Assembly (NCBI GenBank): GCA_020073565.1
Contig: JAIQEY010000006.1
Coordinates: forward strand, 62,001-126,000
DNA length: 64,000 nucleotides
Direction: 5' to 3'
DNA from: Terriglobia bacterium
Lineage (GTDB): Bacteria > Acidobacteriota > Terriglobia > Terriglobales > Acidobacteriaceae
Shown here: positions 1-8,706 of the stretch, piece by piece
Layout of the letters: each line of letters begins with the position of its first letter
Numbering within the stretch: the first letter of the stretch is position 1
Notes under the pieces: model-generated
Databases searched by the model: none
What the model was told of the DNA's origin: nothing
What the model saw: the letters and a program-made list of their open reading frames with translations, nothing else
Position numbers and translations under genes: made by a program

Positions 1-14
1 GAGCGTGAACAGCG

Positions 15-251
15 TTACTTGCGCAACGCCTTCTCGGCCGGGGGCTCGAACGGTTCGGTTTGGAGCTTTCCGTTCTGTTTTAACAGAATCTCTACTTTTC
101 CCTCCGCTTCCTCCAGTTGCTTCCTGCAGGTCGAGGAAAGTTGCATGCCTTCTTCAAACAGCGTCAGGGATTTCTCCAGGGGGACCTCCCCTTTTTCCAG
201 TTCCTGGACGATCTTCTCCAGACGCTCGAGGCCATCTTCAAACTTCACCAA
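15..251 (-). CDS. xseB: Exodeoxyribonuclease VII small subunit
   Basis: A 78-residue protein whose start (KFEDGLERLEKIVQELEKGE) and following helical EEG-x-L-x-K-x-C pattern match the XseB family, which is about 80 residues long. XseB is the small subunit of exonuclease VII, which degrades single-stranded DNA with the large subunit XseA. xseA is not in view. The first codon is TTG at 251, followed at once by GTG at 248. An AGGAG lies 8 nt before the TTG, so either could be used. The gene lies at the window edge and whatever follows it is outside. Confidence 0.9.
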   Translation of the reverse strand: MVKFEDGLERLEKIVQELEKGEVPLEKSLTLFEEGMQLSSTCRKQLEEAEGKVEILLKQNGKLQTEPFEPPAEKALRK

Positions 252-377
252 TCCAATTGCTCCTACTCTATATTCTAATGCCGTTTTCTAGTGCAAATGT
301 CCAGATAAATCGTTCGAATCCTGTAAATCTTTTGCGCAGCACCTTCTCGTTTGTGATGAAAAAGGGAACGGAAGCGT

Positions 378-2225
378 TTACGTCGATCCGAGAGCTTCCA
401 AAACATCTACCGCCGAGGCGTAACGTCCCATCGGAGCGCTGATCTGCGCGCCCTGCACCCGGTCACGAACCGCCGTCAGCATCTCACGCGCAATCGCCAC
501 CCCTTCCTCGCGAGCCGCTTCCGGGGTCGCAGCCTTCGTCATCCGGTTGAGAATTTCATCCGGTACGGACACCCGCAGCTCGTTCTTCATGAACTCCGCG
601 TTCCGCACGCTTACCAGCGGCCAGATTCCGGCTACTACCGGAATGCGGCAGTGCTCGATCCGTTTCAGGAAGTTCTCAAGCAGGCTGAGGTCGAAAACCG
701 GCTGGGTGACCGCGTATTCCGCGCCCGCCTGTACCTTGTATTCGAAACGCCGGATCTCTTCGTCCAGATTGGGCAACCCCGGATTGGCGCCCACGCCAAT
801 CACAAAACTTGTCCCAGTGCCGATCGGGTTGCCGCCTAAATCCAGTCCCCGGTTCAGGTTGTGGACGATGTTGACCAGACCGATGGAGTCCACGTCGAAC
901 ACCGCCGTGGCGTCCGGATAATTCCCCATCTTCGGTGGATCCCCAGTAATGCAGATCAAATTGCGAATCCCGGTCGCCGCGGCGCCCAGCAAGTCTGACT
1001 GGATGCCGAGCACATTACGGTCGCGGCATGTGTAATGGAGAATCGCTTCGATCCCTACCATCTGCTGCATCAGCAACGACAGCGCCTGGTTGCTCATACG
1101 GGCCGATGCGCGCGGGCTGTCCGGAATGTTGATGGCATCCACCCCAACGGATTTGACGAACTTGGCCCCCTCCACTTCCTTTCGAATGTCGATTCCCTTG
1201 GGCGGCACGATTTCGACCATCGTCACGAACTGCCCAGCCGCAATCTTTGCCCCCAGTCGCGAGCGCTCAGCCATGGGAATCGCGGCCAAAGCCGGAGTTG
1301 CGGCGTGGGAATGGACTGCCTCTGCGATCGCCGTCTTGGCGCGCGCATCTCCGGCCCGCAGCGCCGATTTCATGGCGCGAATGTGTTCGGGCGTAGTTCC
1401 GCAGCATCCGCCAATGAGCCGGACCCCGGCCGCCACAAACTTTCGCGCATAGCTCGCCATGTATTCCGGCGAACACAGGTAGATATTCCGACCTTCGACC
1501 GACCGGGGCATGCCGGCGTTCGGTTGTGCGGCCAGGGGCAGGGAAGTGACGGCACGAACGCGCTCAATCGCCTCCAGCATCGCCACCGGTCCCACGCTGC
1601 AGTTGATCCCGAGTACATCCACATTCCATTCCGAAAGGCGCGCCGCGAAGGCCTCAGAATCGGAGCCGTCGAGGCAGTTGCCGTCTTCGTCAATCGTGAC
1701 CTGCGCAACGACTGGAATGTTCGGATTCACCTCGCGGCAGGCGAGCACTGCCTGATGTAACTCTTCAACATAGCCGAAGGTTTCCAGCATCAGCAGGTCT
1801 ACGCCGCCTTCGACCAGCGCGGCGACTTGTTCGCGGAACGACGCGCGGGCTTCTTCAAACGAAATCTTGCCCAGGGGCTCGATGCGAATTCCCAATGGAC
1901 CAACCGACCCGGCCACCCAGACATCGAAGCTCTTGGCGGCATCGCGCGCCACATGAGCGCCCGCCAGATTGATGTCGCGCACACGGTCGGCCAGGCTGTG
2001 CCGCGCCAGGCGAAAGCTGTTCGCGCCGAAGGTGTTGGTTTCAATGATTTCGGCTCCCGCCTGCAAATACTCATGGTGAACACCACGAATCAGCTCCGGC
2101 TGTGACAGGTTCAGCTCGTCGTAACATCGATTGATGAAAACACCCTTGGCATAGAGCAGCGTGCCCATGGCTCCGTCGCAGAGCACGGGCGATTTCTTCA
2201 AGCGTTCGCGGAAATTCTGCGCCAT
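378..2225 (-). CDS. Bifunctional homocysteine S-methyltransferase / methylenetetrahydrofolate reductase
   Basis: A 615-residue fusion. The N-terminal half is a homocysteine S-methyltransferase domain (start MAQNFRERLKKSPVLCDGAM, zinc-binding Cys in GINCSVGP and the GGCCGTTPEHI motif). The C-terminal half from about residue 325 is a MetF-type reductase (VEIVPPKG, HYTCRDRN, ICITGDPPKMG). Length and order match the known bifunctional family of about 610 residues. It should make methionine from homocysteine and reduce methylene-THF. The frame stays open upstream to 2549, but homology begins at the ATG at 2225 and the extra part would overlap the divergent patatin gene. Confidence 0.92.
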   Translation of the reverse strand: MAQNFRERLKKSPVLCDGAMGTLLYAKGVFINRCYDELNLSQPELIRGVHHEYLQAGAEIIETNTFGANSFRLARHSLADRVRDINLAGAHVARDAAKSFDVWVAGSVGPLGIRIEPLGKISFEEARASFREQVAALVEGGVDLLMLETFGYVEELHQAVLACREVNPNIPVVAQVTIDEDGNCLDGSDSEAFAARLSEWNVDVLGINCSVGPVAMLEAIERVRAVTSLPLAAQPNAGMPRSVEGRNIYLCSPEYMASYARKFVAAGVRLIGGCCGTTPEHIRAMKSALRAGDARAKTAIAEAVHSHAATPALAAIPMAERSRLGAKIAAGQFVTMVEIVPPKGIDIRKEVEGAKFVKSVGVDAINIPDSPRASARMSNQALSLLMQQMVGIEAILHYTCRDRNVLGIQSDLLGAAATGIRNLICITGDPPKMGNYPDATAVFDVDSIGLVNIVHNLNRGLDLGGNPIGTGTSFVIGVGANPGLPNLDEEIRRFEYKVQAGAEYAVTQPVFDLSLLENFLKRIEHCRIPVVAGIWPLVSVRNAEFMKNELRVSVPDEILNRMTKAATPEAAREEGVAIAREMLTAVRDRVQGAQISAPMGRYASAVDVLEALGST

Positions 2226-2291
2226 CTGTTCGAGAATACAGGAACCAGCAGCGGCTGGCATCCGCCGCACAACCGGAATACTCCGCCCCGC

Positions 2292-2320
2292 TTGACATGC
2301 CGTTCGAATCGCCCTAACGT
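2292..2320 (+). promoter_or_regulatory. Candidate sigma70 promoter for the patatin gene
   Basis: A perfect TTGACA at 2292-2297 is followed after 17 nt by TAACGT at 2315-2320, about 48 nt before the patatin start codon. It lies in the 142-nt divergent gap shared with the methyltransferase gene. Read by eye only. Confidence 0.5.
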
Positions 2321-2367
2321 TTCGGTCCTCTTCTGCACAGATCATTCTTGTGTCTCTTGAGGACCCC

Positions 2368-3522
2368 ATGGAAAACAATGACAGCAATCCTCCATCCCGG
2401 CCCAAGCGTCTTCTGTCCATTGATGGCGGAGGCCTCGCCGGTCTGATCCCTGCCGAGTCTCTGATCGCAATCGAGAGACAACTCAACGCGATCACCGGCC
2501 AGGAAGCCCTGCTCTGTGACCGCTTCGATCTGATCGGGGGCACCAGCACCGGTGCGATCCTCGCCGCCGGTCTCTGCCTGGGCTTGAAGGCAGAGCAGCT
2601 TCGCGATTTCTACCTCGATTATGGCCAGGAGATTTTCACCAAGGTTTTCCTGCTCGAGCGTTTTTGGCACCTCTACCCCAGCGGACCCCTCGCCCAGCAC
2701 CTGAAGGATGTTTTCGGGGAAGACACGGCGCTAGGGAGCAAGAAGCTGCGCACCAACATCCTCATCGTCTCGAAGAACGCCACGTTGGGAACCAACTGGT
2801 TCTTCACCAACAATCCTAAGGGCCGGTACACTGCCAACAATGCGGGCCTGCCCCTTTGGCAGGTCGTTCGAGCCAGCACCGCCGCCCCAACGTTCTTCCC
2901 GCCGCAGTCCATCTCGGTTCCCGACGACCAGGGCCATCCCCGGGACTTCGAATTCATCGACGGCGGAGTGAGCAGCTACAACAATCCATCGCTGCAGGTC
3001 TTTCTCGAAGCTACCGACCCCAGATATCGGTTTGGATGGCCCACCGGCGCGGACAAGCTCTTGATGATTTCCCTCGGAACCGGCTTCAGCGCCGTCACCG
3101 TCCCCGCCGGAAAGGCCGGGCACTACAATCTGCTCGACTGGGCTCGGTACTCCGTCAAAGAACTCTTGGCCGATGCGAACCTTCAGCAGAATGTGCTGAT
3201 GCACCTGATCGGCCAGCCGCCTAAGGGGAAGGGCCCAATTCCCGCGGCTGAAATTGCGGCCGCCCGGGCTGCCGGCACGCCCGCTCCCGACGCACTGGAC
3301 GTCATGAGCGCTGGACTGGGCTTCACCAAGGCCCTGACCTACCAGCGCATCACGATCGACCTGGCTCGCGAGCGCCTCGACGGCTTGAATCTGCCCGACA
3401 TCGATCCGAAGAAAGTGCGCGAAATGGACGCTGTCGACCAAATCGGTAACTTGCAACGCATCGGACAAGCAATTGCCAATGAGCAGGTTAGGATGGACTT
3501 GCTCAAGCAGTTCTTCGTCTGA
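2368..3522 (+). CDS. Patatin-like phospholipase
   Basis: A 384-residue protein with all patatin signatures: glycine-rich oxyanion loop SIDGGGLAG (residues 17-25), nucleophile Ser60 in GGTSTG, and catalytic Asp198 in FIDGG. Members hydrolyse acyl esters of membrane phospholipids with a Ser-Asp dyad. No signal peptide or membrane segment is seen, so it is probably cytosolic. ATG at 2368 is preferred over GTG at 2350 because TTGAGGA precedes it at good spacing. Such proteins act as effectors in CBASS defence, but no cyclase or other CBASS gene is adjacent, so only lipid hydrolysis is inferred. Confidence 0.88.
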   Translation: MENNDSNPPSRPKRLLSIDGGGLAGLIPAESLIAIERQLNAITGQEALLCDRFDLIGGTSTGAILAAGLCLGLKAEQLRDFYLDYGQEIFTKVFLLERFWHLYPSGPLAQHLKDVFGEDTALGSKKLRTNILIVSKNATLGTNWFFTNNPKGRYTANNAGLPLWQVVRASTAAPTFFPPQSISVPDDQGHPRDFEFIDGGVSSYNNPSLQVFLEATDPRYRFGWPTGADKLLMISLGTGFSAVTVPAGKAGHYNLLDWARYSVKELLADANLQQNVLMHLIGQPPKGKGPIPAAEIAAARAAGTPAPDALDVMSAGLGFTKALTYQRITIDLARERLDGLNLPDIDPKKVREMDAVDQIGNLQRIGQAIANEQVRMDLLKQFFV

Positions 3523-3581
3523 GAGTCTTGCGGCGATCGCTTTGCCGAGGATTGTAGACTCACGCGCGAACTACACGGCGG

Positions 3582-3596
3582 CGGCCCCCGGGGCCG
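3582..3596 (+). terminator. Weak GC hairpin after the patatin gene
   Basis: CGGCCC and GGGCCG form a 6-bp stem with a 3-nt loop, followed only by TTTC. A possible weak terminator 60 nt after the patatin stop. Confidence 0.3.
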
Positions 3597-3609
3597 TTTC
3601 AGGCTTTGC

Positions 3610-3615
3610 TATAAT
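3610..3615 (+). promoter_or_regulatory. Consensus -10 box before the lipoprotein gene
   Basis: A perfect TATAAT at 3610-3615 lies about 32 nt before the ATG at 3647. No good -35 hexamer is visible at 16-18 nt upstream, so this is a candidate only. Confidence 0.35.
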
Positions 3616-3646
3616 CCTTTTTCTTGCATCCAAGTGTTTATCCTGC

Positions 3647-5044
3647 ATGCTCCTGGAGTCCCAGGTTTTGAAAAGAGCCCTACTCCTACTGTTGCTTCTT
3701 CTTGCGGTCGGTCTCACTTTGCTGAGTTGCGGATCATCCTACTCGGCCCCGGCCACCACCACCGGCGGCACCAACCGTGCCTTTATCAGCGAAGATGTCA
3801 GCGCGGGCTCGATATCGGCAGCTGTGTATATCCTGAATGCCAAAACCGACGTTCTGGCGGGAGTTTCTCCGATTTCCGCTGGCAATACTCCGGGCATGAT
3901 GTTGCTCACGCCCAATCGGACCATGACCCTGGTATTCAGCCCTGCGGGAAACCAGCTTACCTTGATCGACAATGCCAAGGAGAGCACCGTCGGCCAGGTG
4001 ACTTTGCCCGGCTTCACAGAGAGCTTCGTCGTTTCGCCCGATAGCTCCACCGCCTACGCTGCCGTACCCACCGCTTCTGTGGTGGGCCAGTCTCCCGGGG
4101 CGGTGAAGGTCATCGCGCTGAGCACCGCAGCTTTCACCGGACAGGTGGACATTCCTTCAGTCCGCTATCTTGCGATCAACAACACGGGCAACCGGATCCT
4201 GGCTTTCAGGGATAGCCCGGATTCGACTGACCCTCCCTGTACGACACTGGTGCCCTGCTTTCTCTCTGTGATCACCCCCAGCAACATTGGCACTCAGACC
4301 GATCCGGTGGTGAGGGTGCCCGGCTTCGACCATCCGGTTGCCGCCTTCTTCAGCAGCGACGACACCACCGCCTACGTGGTGAACTGCGGCGCTGAGTGTG
4401 GCGGATCGCAGGCCAGCGTTCAAAAGCTGGACTTGACGACGAACAGACCAGGCGCGGCCATTTCCGTTCCCGCCGCCAGTGTTGCGATCGTGAACGGCAC
4501 GACCATGTATCTGGCGGGAACACCATTTGCGTCCGTGGGCGGTACTCTCGCTCCCACTCTGCTCTGCAGCGTTGGGCAGACCACCACACAGGCCCAGTAT
4601 TGCGGGCGGCTCAGTATTTTCGACCTTGCCAGTATGAGTGTGGTCGATCCCACGACGACGATTGTGATCACCGACGGCTACCACAATCGCATGGCTCTCG
4701 GCGCCAATGGCCAGGTCTTTGTTGGCGGGCGAACGTGCACAGAGATCGCTGCGGTCAACCCCGGCGATGAAGTTCGGGGCTGCCTTTCCGTCTACAACAC
4801 GCTGAGTACCGCGGTGGGAAGCGTTCCGCCCGGCGGCGTCCTAATCCCATCCGCGAATGGAGATGTGACTGGCCTCCAACCCATCGCCAAGCGCACCGCG
4901 GTGTATGTGGTCCAAGGCGGATCGCTTCGTATCTACGATGCCAGGATCGATGCACTGGAGGACAATCCGAATAATCCGAATAACCCTGGTCAGATTGCCA
5001 ACCTCGCTGGCCAGTTTGTAGACGTGAAAACGCCAGACTTCTAG
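3647..5044 (+). CDS. Putative lipoprotein with beta-propeller-like repeats
   Basis: About 465 residues. The start has a positive residue, a run of eight leucines and a lipobox-like LLSC followed by GSS, so export and lipid anchoring are likely. The rest is rich in beta strands with repeating patterns (LTPNRTMTLVFSPAGNQLTLI, SPDSSTAYAAV, SSDDTTAYVVN) typical of YVTN/YncE-like propellers. The C-terminus carries NNPNNPNNPG. ATG at 3647 is used; TTG at 3668, with GGAG upstream, would remove six residues and leave a more canonical signal (MKRALLLL). Ligand and function are unknown. Confidence 0.7.
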   Translation: MLLESQVLKRALLLLLLLLAVGLTLLSCGSSYSAPATTTGGTNRAFISEDVSAGSISAAVYILNAKTDVLAGVSPISAGNTPGMMLLTPNRTMTLVFSPAGNQLTLIDNAKESTVGQVTLPGFTESFVVSPDSSTAYAAVPTASVVGQSPGAVKVIALSTAAFTGQVDIPSVRYLAINNTGNRILAFRDSPDSTDPPCTTLVPCFLSVITPSNIGTQTDPVVRVPGFDHPVAAFFSSDDTTAYVVNCGAECGGSQASVQKLDLTTNRPGAAISVPAASVAIVNGTTMYLAGTPFASVGGTLAPTLLCSVGQTTTQAQYCGRLSIFDLASMSVVDPTTTIVITDGYHNRMALGANGQVFVGGRTCTEIAAVNPGDEVRGCLSVYNTLSTAVGSVPPGGVLIPSANGDVTGLQPIAKRTAVYVVQGGSLRIYDARIDALEDNPNNPNNPGQIANLAGQFVDVKTPDF

Positions 5045-5092
5045 TGTTTAGTTGTGCCGACACCTTGCCGGTTGCTGCTAGGGCAACCTGCG

Positions 5093-5145
5093 CATGTGGG
5101 GGCGGGGCGCCCCCCCGACAGCCGCCGGGGCGGCGGCGTTACGGC
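5093..5145. repeat. Palindromic intergenic repeat, GGCGGGCG family
   Basis: A GC-rich double palindrome (gggcggggcgcccccccgac, then gccgccggggcggcggcgtta) just beyond the stop of the acylase gene. The same two-hairpin layout, with the core GACAGCCG, recurs at 25723-25770, 31325-31402 and 36141-36188. Confidence 0.6.
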
Positions 5146-5157
5146 AATCGAGCCAGC

Positions 5158-7626
5158 CTACTCCAGCGTCATCTCGTGCTGCTTGTGTTGTTCGACCGCT
5201 TCCTTTGAAAAGGGAAACACGAACGTTGTTCCCTCATACCACGCTCGCCACTGATCCATGTAGTGCGGACCGAGGAAGATCCCGCTTTCTCCGGTGACGA
5301 GGTTGAGCGTGCTCTCGTCGAAGTTCGCAAAGTTCCAGGTCAGGCGCTCGGAAGGTCCGTGGTGGCGGCTGACCGCTTTCACTGTGACGTCGCTTCCGCT
5401 CAGGGGATGGAGTCCCGGTCCGGTCCATCGCCCGATCAGCGGCAGGCGGCTCAGCACCGGATGCTTAATTTCAAGCGGATAGTTTTTCCCCCACTTCCAC
5501 TCGCCCAGATCCGCTGGCACTCCCGGACGGTTGACCGCGTTTTCGACCGCAGCAGCCAGCAAGCTCTCGTAGTCCGGGTATCCCGGCGGCAGCCAGCGCG
5601 CGGGGTGTTTGGTGAGCACGGTTTCCAGCCACACCGTGGACATGGTCCACACATAGCTCTTCCAGTTCAACTCGCCGCTGGGCGGACCATCGGGCGCCGG
5701 CCCTAGCTTAGGTTCAAGCAGCAGACGCACCAGTTCCTGGCGCGACTTCGTCTCGATCGTGGGCGCGGCGGAATCCGCCGACATCCGCCCATCCCAATCG
5801 CGCAGTATCTCCGCAGCACGCTTCGCGCGGCTCGAAGTGTTCGCGGCATGATCGAGCGCATACACGAACTTGTCGGCGCAGAACCGGTCCAGAGTGGACG
5901 ACACATCCATCTGCAGCGCCAGCATGTCGGCGGGCGCAACCTTCTTGCCCGATTCCAGCACGCGGTAGATGCGGTCGGTGCGCCAGGGAGCGTCCCACTC
6001 CGTGCTGATCGAGTACTTGTACTGGTCGCGAGCTATGCGCCCGTTCGCGGTTGCCAGAATTCCGGTGGGCGGATCAAACACACGCGGCAAGTCGTCAAAG
6101 GGAATGTAGCCTTTCCACTCATGCTTATCGTCGCTGCCCGCGACTGGCAGGCTGCCATCGCCCGCCGCCCGGATCGGAACGCGCCCCGTCGCCTGGTATC
6201 CGATGTGTCCGTCCACGTCGCCATACATCGCGTTCTGTCCCGCAGCGGCAAAAGTCGAGAAGGCCTTGCGGAACTCCTCCCAGTTTCCGGCCGCGTTAAC
6301 GTCGAAGAAAGGCAGTCCCATGCCGTCATACAGCGTCCAGCGCAACGCAATATTGCGCGTCTCCCCTGGGATCAACTCGCTGATGATCGGGCCGTGCCGC
6401 GTGGTCAACACATCGAGGGTCACGTCGGGCTTAGCCTTGACGTGGATGACTTCCTGCCGCCGCTCGGGATCGCGCCAACCGGTGGGCGTCTTGTACTGGC
6501 CGCGCTCGTTGAACTCTTCGATGTAGTCGTCTTCGACCGTCGGACCTACGTTTGTGAAGCCCCAGCCAATGCGCTGGTTATGTCCCACAATGACGAACGG
6601 CACGCCCGGCAACGTGACGCCCGCCACTTCGAAGCTGCCGCTCGTCGTTCTTAGATGCGCCTCAAACCACAGGTTTGGCATCTGGTGGCCGAGATGCATG
6701 TCATTCGAGAGCAACGGCTTGCCTGTTACCGTGTGCTGGCCGGACACGACCCAGTTGTTCGATCCTGCGCGGAAGAGATCGTCCTCCGACGTCGTGGGCC
6801 CCTTCCCAGTGAGCGCCGAGATCAGGTGGTTTGTCTCACCGGCGGGGTCGACTTCCTCTTCGTCGTCTTCCTGGTCATCACCGCTGCCGGCCGCCGGTTC
6901 GTCAGCCATCCCGCGCCGCAGATCGGTCGGCGGACGGTCCCGCCAGGACGAATTCACATACAGGTCCGCGGTAAGCTCCGGGCCCAGCTTCGCGAGAATT
7001 TTTTCGTGTTCGATGGCCCGCGCATAGCTGTAGTGATTCAGATCCTGCACCAGGCGCGCGCCGATCACCAGTGAATCAGTGACCGTCCACGGACGCGGCC
7101 GATACTTCAGCAAGCGGAATTCAAGCGAAAGCCGATCGCGATGCGATTCAAGAAATGCGTTTACGCCACGGGCGTAGTCCTCGAAATAGGCATGGTCCCG
7201 CGCGGAGATGGTTTTCTCCGCCGTCTCGGCCGCGACGCGAAGGCCAAGGATCCGCTGCTCGCGGTCGATCCTGACCGTATCTTCGCCGATGATCTCAGAA
7301 AGTTCGCCCGCCGCCGCGCGCCGCATCATGTCCATCTGCCACAGGCGGTCCTGGGCGGTGACATAGCCCTGCGCGAAGAAGAGATCGTCCAGCGTGGCCG
7401 CTTCGATCGTCGGGACCCCGTGCTCATCCCGCACCACGCGCACTTTTGCCGAAACTCCATGCACGGAGACGGAGCCATCCACCTGCGGCAAGGGAGAGCG
7501 GGCGATCCCAAATAGCCACCAGAGGCTGGCAATCGAGACCACCAGCAGCAGGCAAACGGAGTAGGACAGGATTCGAAGGGCTGGGTTGCGCCGACGGACT
7601 TCAGGCAGGGAAGCGGCAACGGACAT
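5158..7626 (-). CDS. Penicillin acylase family amidohydrolase
   Basis: An 822-residue precursor of the N-terminal nucleophile hydrolase type. A membrane segment spans about residues 18-40, so it is anchored or exported. The alpha-chain pattern RDEHGVPTIEA and QGYVTAQDRLWQMD is followed by a linker containing a run of acidic residues (DDQEDDEEEVD). The maturation site is GSNNWVV, in which Ser289 would become the new N-terminal nucleophile after autocleavage. The beta chain carries HLGHQMPNLWFE and ends with HYMDQWRAWYEG. Substrates could be beta-lactams, acyl-homoserine lactones or other amides; the sequence does not decide. Confidence 0.9.
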   Translation of the reverse strand: MSVAASLPEVRRRNPALRILSYSVCLLLVVSIASLWWLFGIARSPLPQVDGSVSVHGVSAKVRVVRDEHGVPTIEAATLDDLFFAQGYVTAQDRLWQMDMMRRAAAGELSEIIGEDTVRIDREQRILGLRVAAETAEKTISARDHAYFEDYARGVNAFLESHRDRLSLEFRLLKYRPRPWTVTDSLVIGARLVQDLNHYSYARAIEHEKILAKLGPELTADLYVNSSWRDRPPTDLRRGMADEPAAGSGDDQEDDEEEVDPAGETNHLISALTGKGPTTSEDDLFRAGSNNWVVSGQHTVTGKPLLSNDMHLGHQMPNLWFEAHLRTTSGSFEVAGVTLPGVPFVIVGHNQRIGWGFTNVGPTVEDDYIEEFNERGQYKTPTGWRDPERRQEVIHVKAKPDVTLDVLTTRHGPIISELIPGETRNIALRWTLYDGMGLPFFDVNAAGNWEEFRKAFSTFAAAGQNAMYGDVDGHIGYQATGRVPIRAAGDGSLPVAGSDDKHEWKGYIPFDDLPRVFDPPTGILATANGRIARDQYKYSISTEWDAPWRTDRIYRVLESGKKVAPADMLALQMDVSSTLDRFCADKFVYALDHAANTSSRAKRAAEILRDWDGRMSADSAAPTIETKSRQELVRLLLEPKLGPAPDGPPSGELNWKSYVWTMSTVWLETVLTKHPARWLPPGYPDYESLLAAAVENAVNRPGVPADLGEWKWGKNYPLEIKHPVLSRLPLIGRWTGPGLHPLSGSDVTVKAVSRHHGPSERLTWNFANFDESTLNLVTGESGIFLGPHYMDQWRAWYEGTTFVFPFSKEAVEQHKQHEMTLE

Positions 7627-7800
7627 TATTGAAGGATTGTAGGGGTGGGCTGAGTCTGTGACAACTGATCCCGACGGAGCGAGGCACGGACTGGAATGCC
7701 TGGGATGTCTACCCAGGAAGGTGCACCGACGTAACTACAAGTCAACGCGAAACCGGGTCACAATTTGGAAGATGAAGAAGAAAGGAGGGGCGACACCTTA

Positions 7801-8355
7801 ATGAGAATCAGGCTGTCGTGGATCGTTCTGGCCGTGGTGCTTGTCTTAGTGGCCCCCATCCTTGTGCCGCGGCTGAGAGTTTGGGCTCCTTCATCATCCG
7901 GCGCACCGGAGGCTCGGCCAGAGCAGTCAACTCCCCAAGCAACCGTGAACACCATGTTCCAAACGACGGATCAGGGAGGGGAGTCAGACAGCCGCCATGC
8001 CATGATGACTGACCGGCTCTATTACGCAGACTTGCTTCAGGGAACGGACATGACGGGGGAGGAGAAGGAGTTCGCCGCGCTGTTTTGGGACAACCAGCGC
8101 AGCGCGATCATCAGTGCCATCTTGGGGCACGCCTTGACCACATCGGCGCATATAACGGCAAGCGAGGTCAACGGCGATTCCGCACTGGTCAGCGTGGCAG
8201 CGCGAGCGATTTGGGGCTCACGTTGGGTGGACTACACCTGCACGGTTGAACTGAAGAAACGAGGGCCCAACTGGTACGTGTATGAACTGAGATCTCCGCA
8301 GATCCCAGACGGCTTCTACCATGGATTCCAGCAGCGAATCGGCTCTACACCCTAG
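7801..8355 (+). CDS. Hypothetical exported protein
   Basis: A 184-residue protein of unknown function. It begins MRIRLSWIVLAVVLVLVAP, a signal anchor, and continues with a soluble part ending in a strand pattern (SALVSVAARAIWGSRWVDYT, PNWYVYELRSP) that resembles small NTF2-like domains. ATG at 7801 is preceded by AGGAGGGG at a rather long spacing; the frame extends to 7765. It stands alone between the acylase gene and the pqq genes. Confidence 0.6.
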   Translation: MRIRLSWIVLAVVLVLVAPILVPRLRVWAPSSSGAPEARPEQSTPQATVNTMFQTTDQGGESDSRHAMMTDRLYYADLLQGTDMTGEEKEFAALFWDNQRSAIISAILGHALTTSAHITASEVNGDSALVSVAARAIWGSRWVDYTCTVELKKRGPNWYVYELRSPQIPDGFYHGFQQRIGSTP

Positions 8356-8580
8356 GCAAGCCAACTTGGCCTGCCGGGAACCAGAACAAGACCGTGGTGT
8401 TCGTCTAGAACACGACTCAACCACCGCCAGCGCTTGCGCGTTGGCTTAAGGGAGACAGGGTTGATGGTGCTCGCTGAGAGTGTTTTTATGGGCCAGTCTT
8501 TTCAGATACTTGTGGCGGGTGCCCGGGCACTGCCAATATGTTCTAGCCTTAACCGGATCCTGATGCTATTCTCAGTGGAC

Positions 8581-8596
8581 CCTGCGCCCCCGCAGG
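8581..8596 (+). promoter_or_regulatory. Hairpin in the pqqA leader
   Basis: CCTGCG and CGCAGG form a perfect 6-bp stem with a CCCC loop, ending 23 nt before the pqqA start. It could be a leader structure that affects pqqA expression. Structure is seen; function is inferred. Confidence 0.35.
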
Positions 8597-8619
8597 TCAT
8601 TTTGAATGGGGTGAATACC

Positions 8620-8697
8620 ATGGTTTGGACTGCTCCGGTTTTCGAAGAAGTCTCCCTCTGCTGCGAAATTAACTCCTACGCGAGCGCGAAGCTGTAA
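8620..8697 (+). CDS. pqqA: PQQ precursor peptide PqqA
   Basis: A 25-residue peptide, short enough to be missed by many gene callers. It has Trp3, Pro6 and Phe8 as in known PqqA, and the essential Glu16-x3-Tyr20 pair (EINSY), the residues that are cross-linked by PqqE and become the PQQ skeleton. It lies 9 nt before pqqB, the usual place. Upstream in-frame codons would add unrelated residues, so the ATG at 8620 is chosen. Cys14 and Cys15 just before the Glu are unusual. Confidence 0.88.
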   Translation: MVWTAPVFEEVSLCCEINSYASAKL

Positions 8698-8706
8698 TCT
8701 CCATTG

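Noticed and set aside
2368..3522. Patatin gene as part of a CBASS anti-phage system.
   Set aside because: No CD-NTase, Cap2/Cap3 or other defence gene is nearby; its neighbours are metabolic or envelope genes.
8434..8697. An 87-residue frame extending pqqA upstream.
   Set aside because: Only the last 25 residues match PqqA. The upstream part has no motif and contains the leader hairpin.
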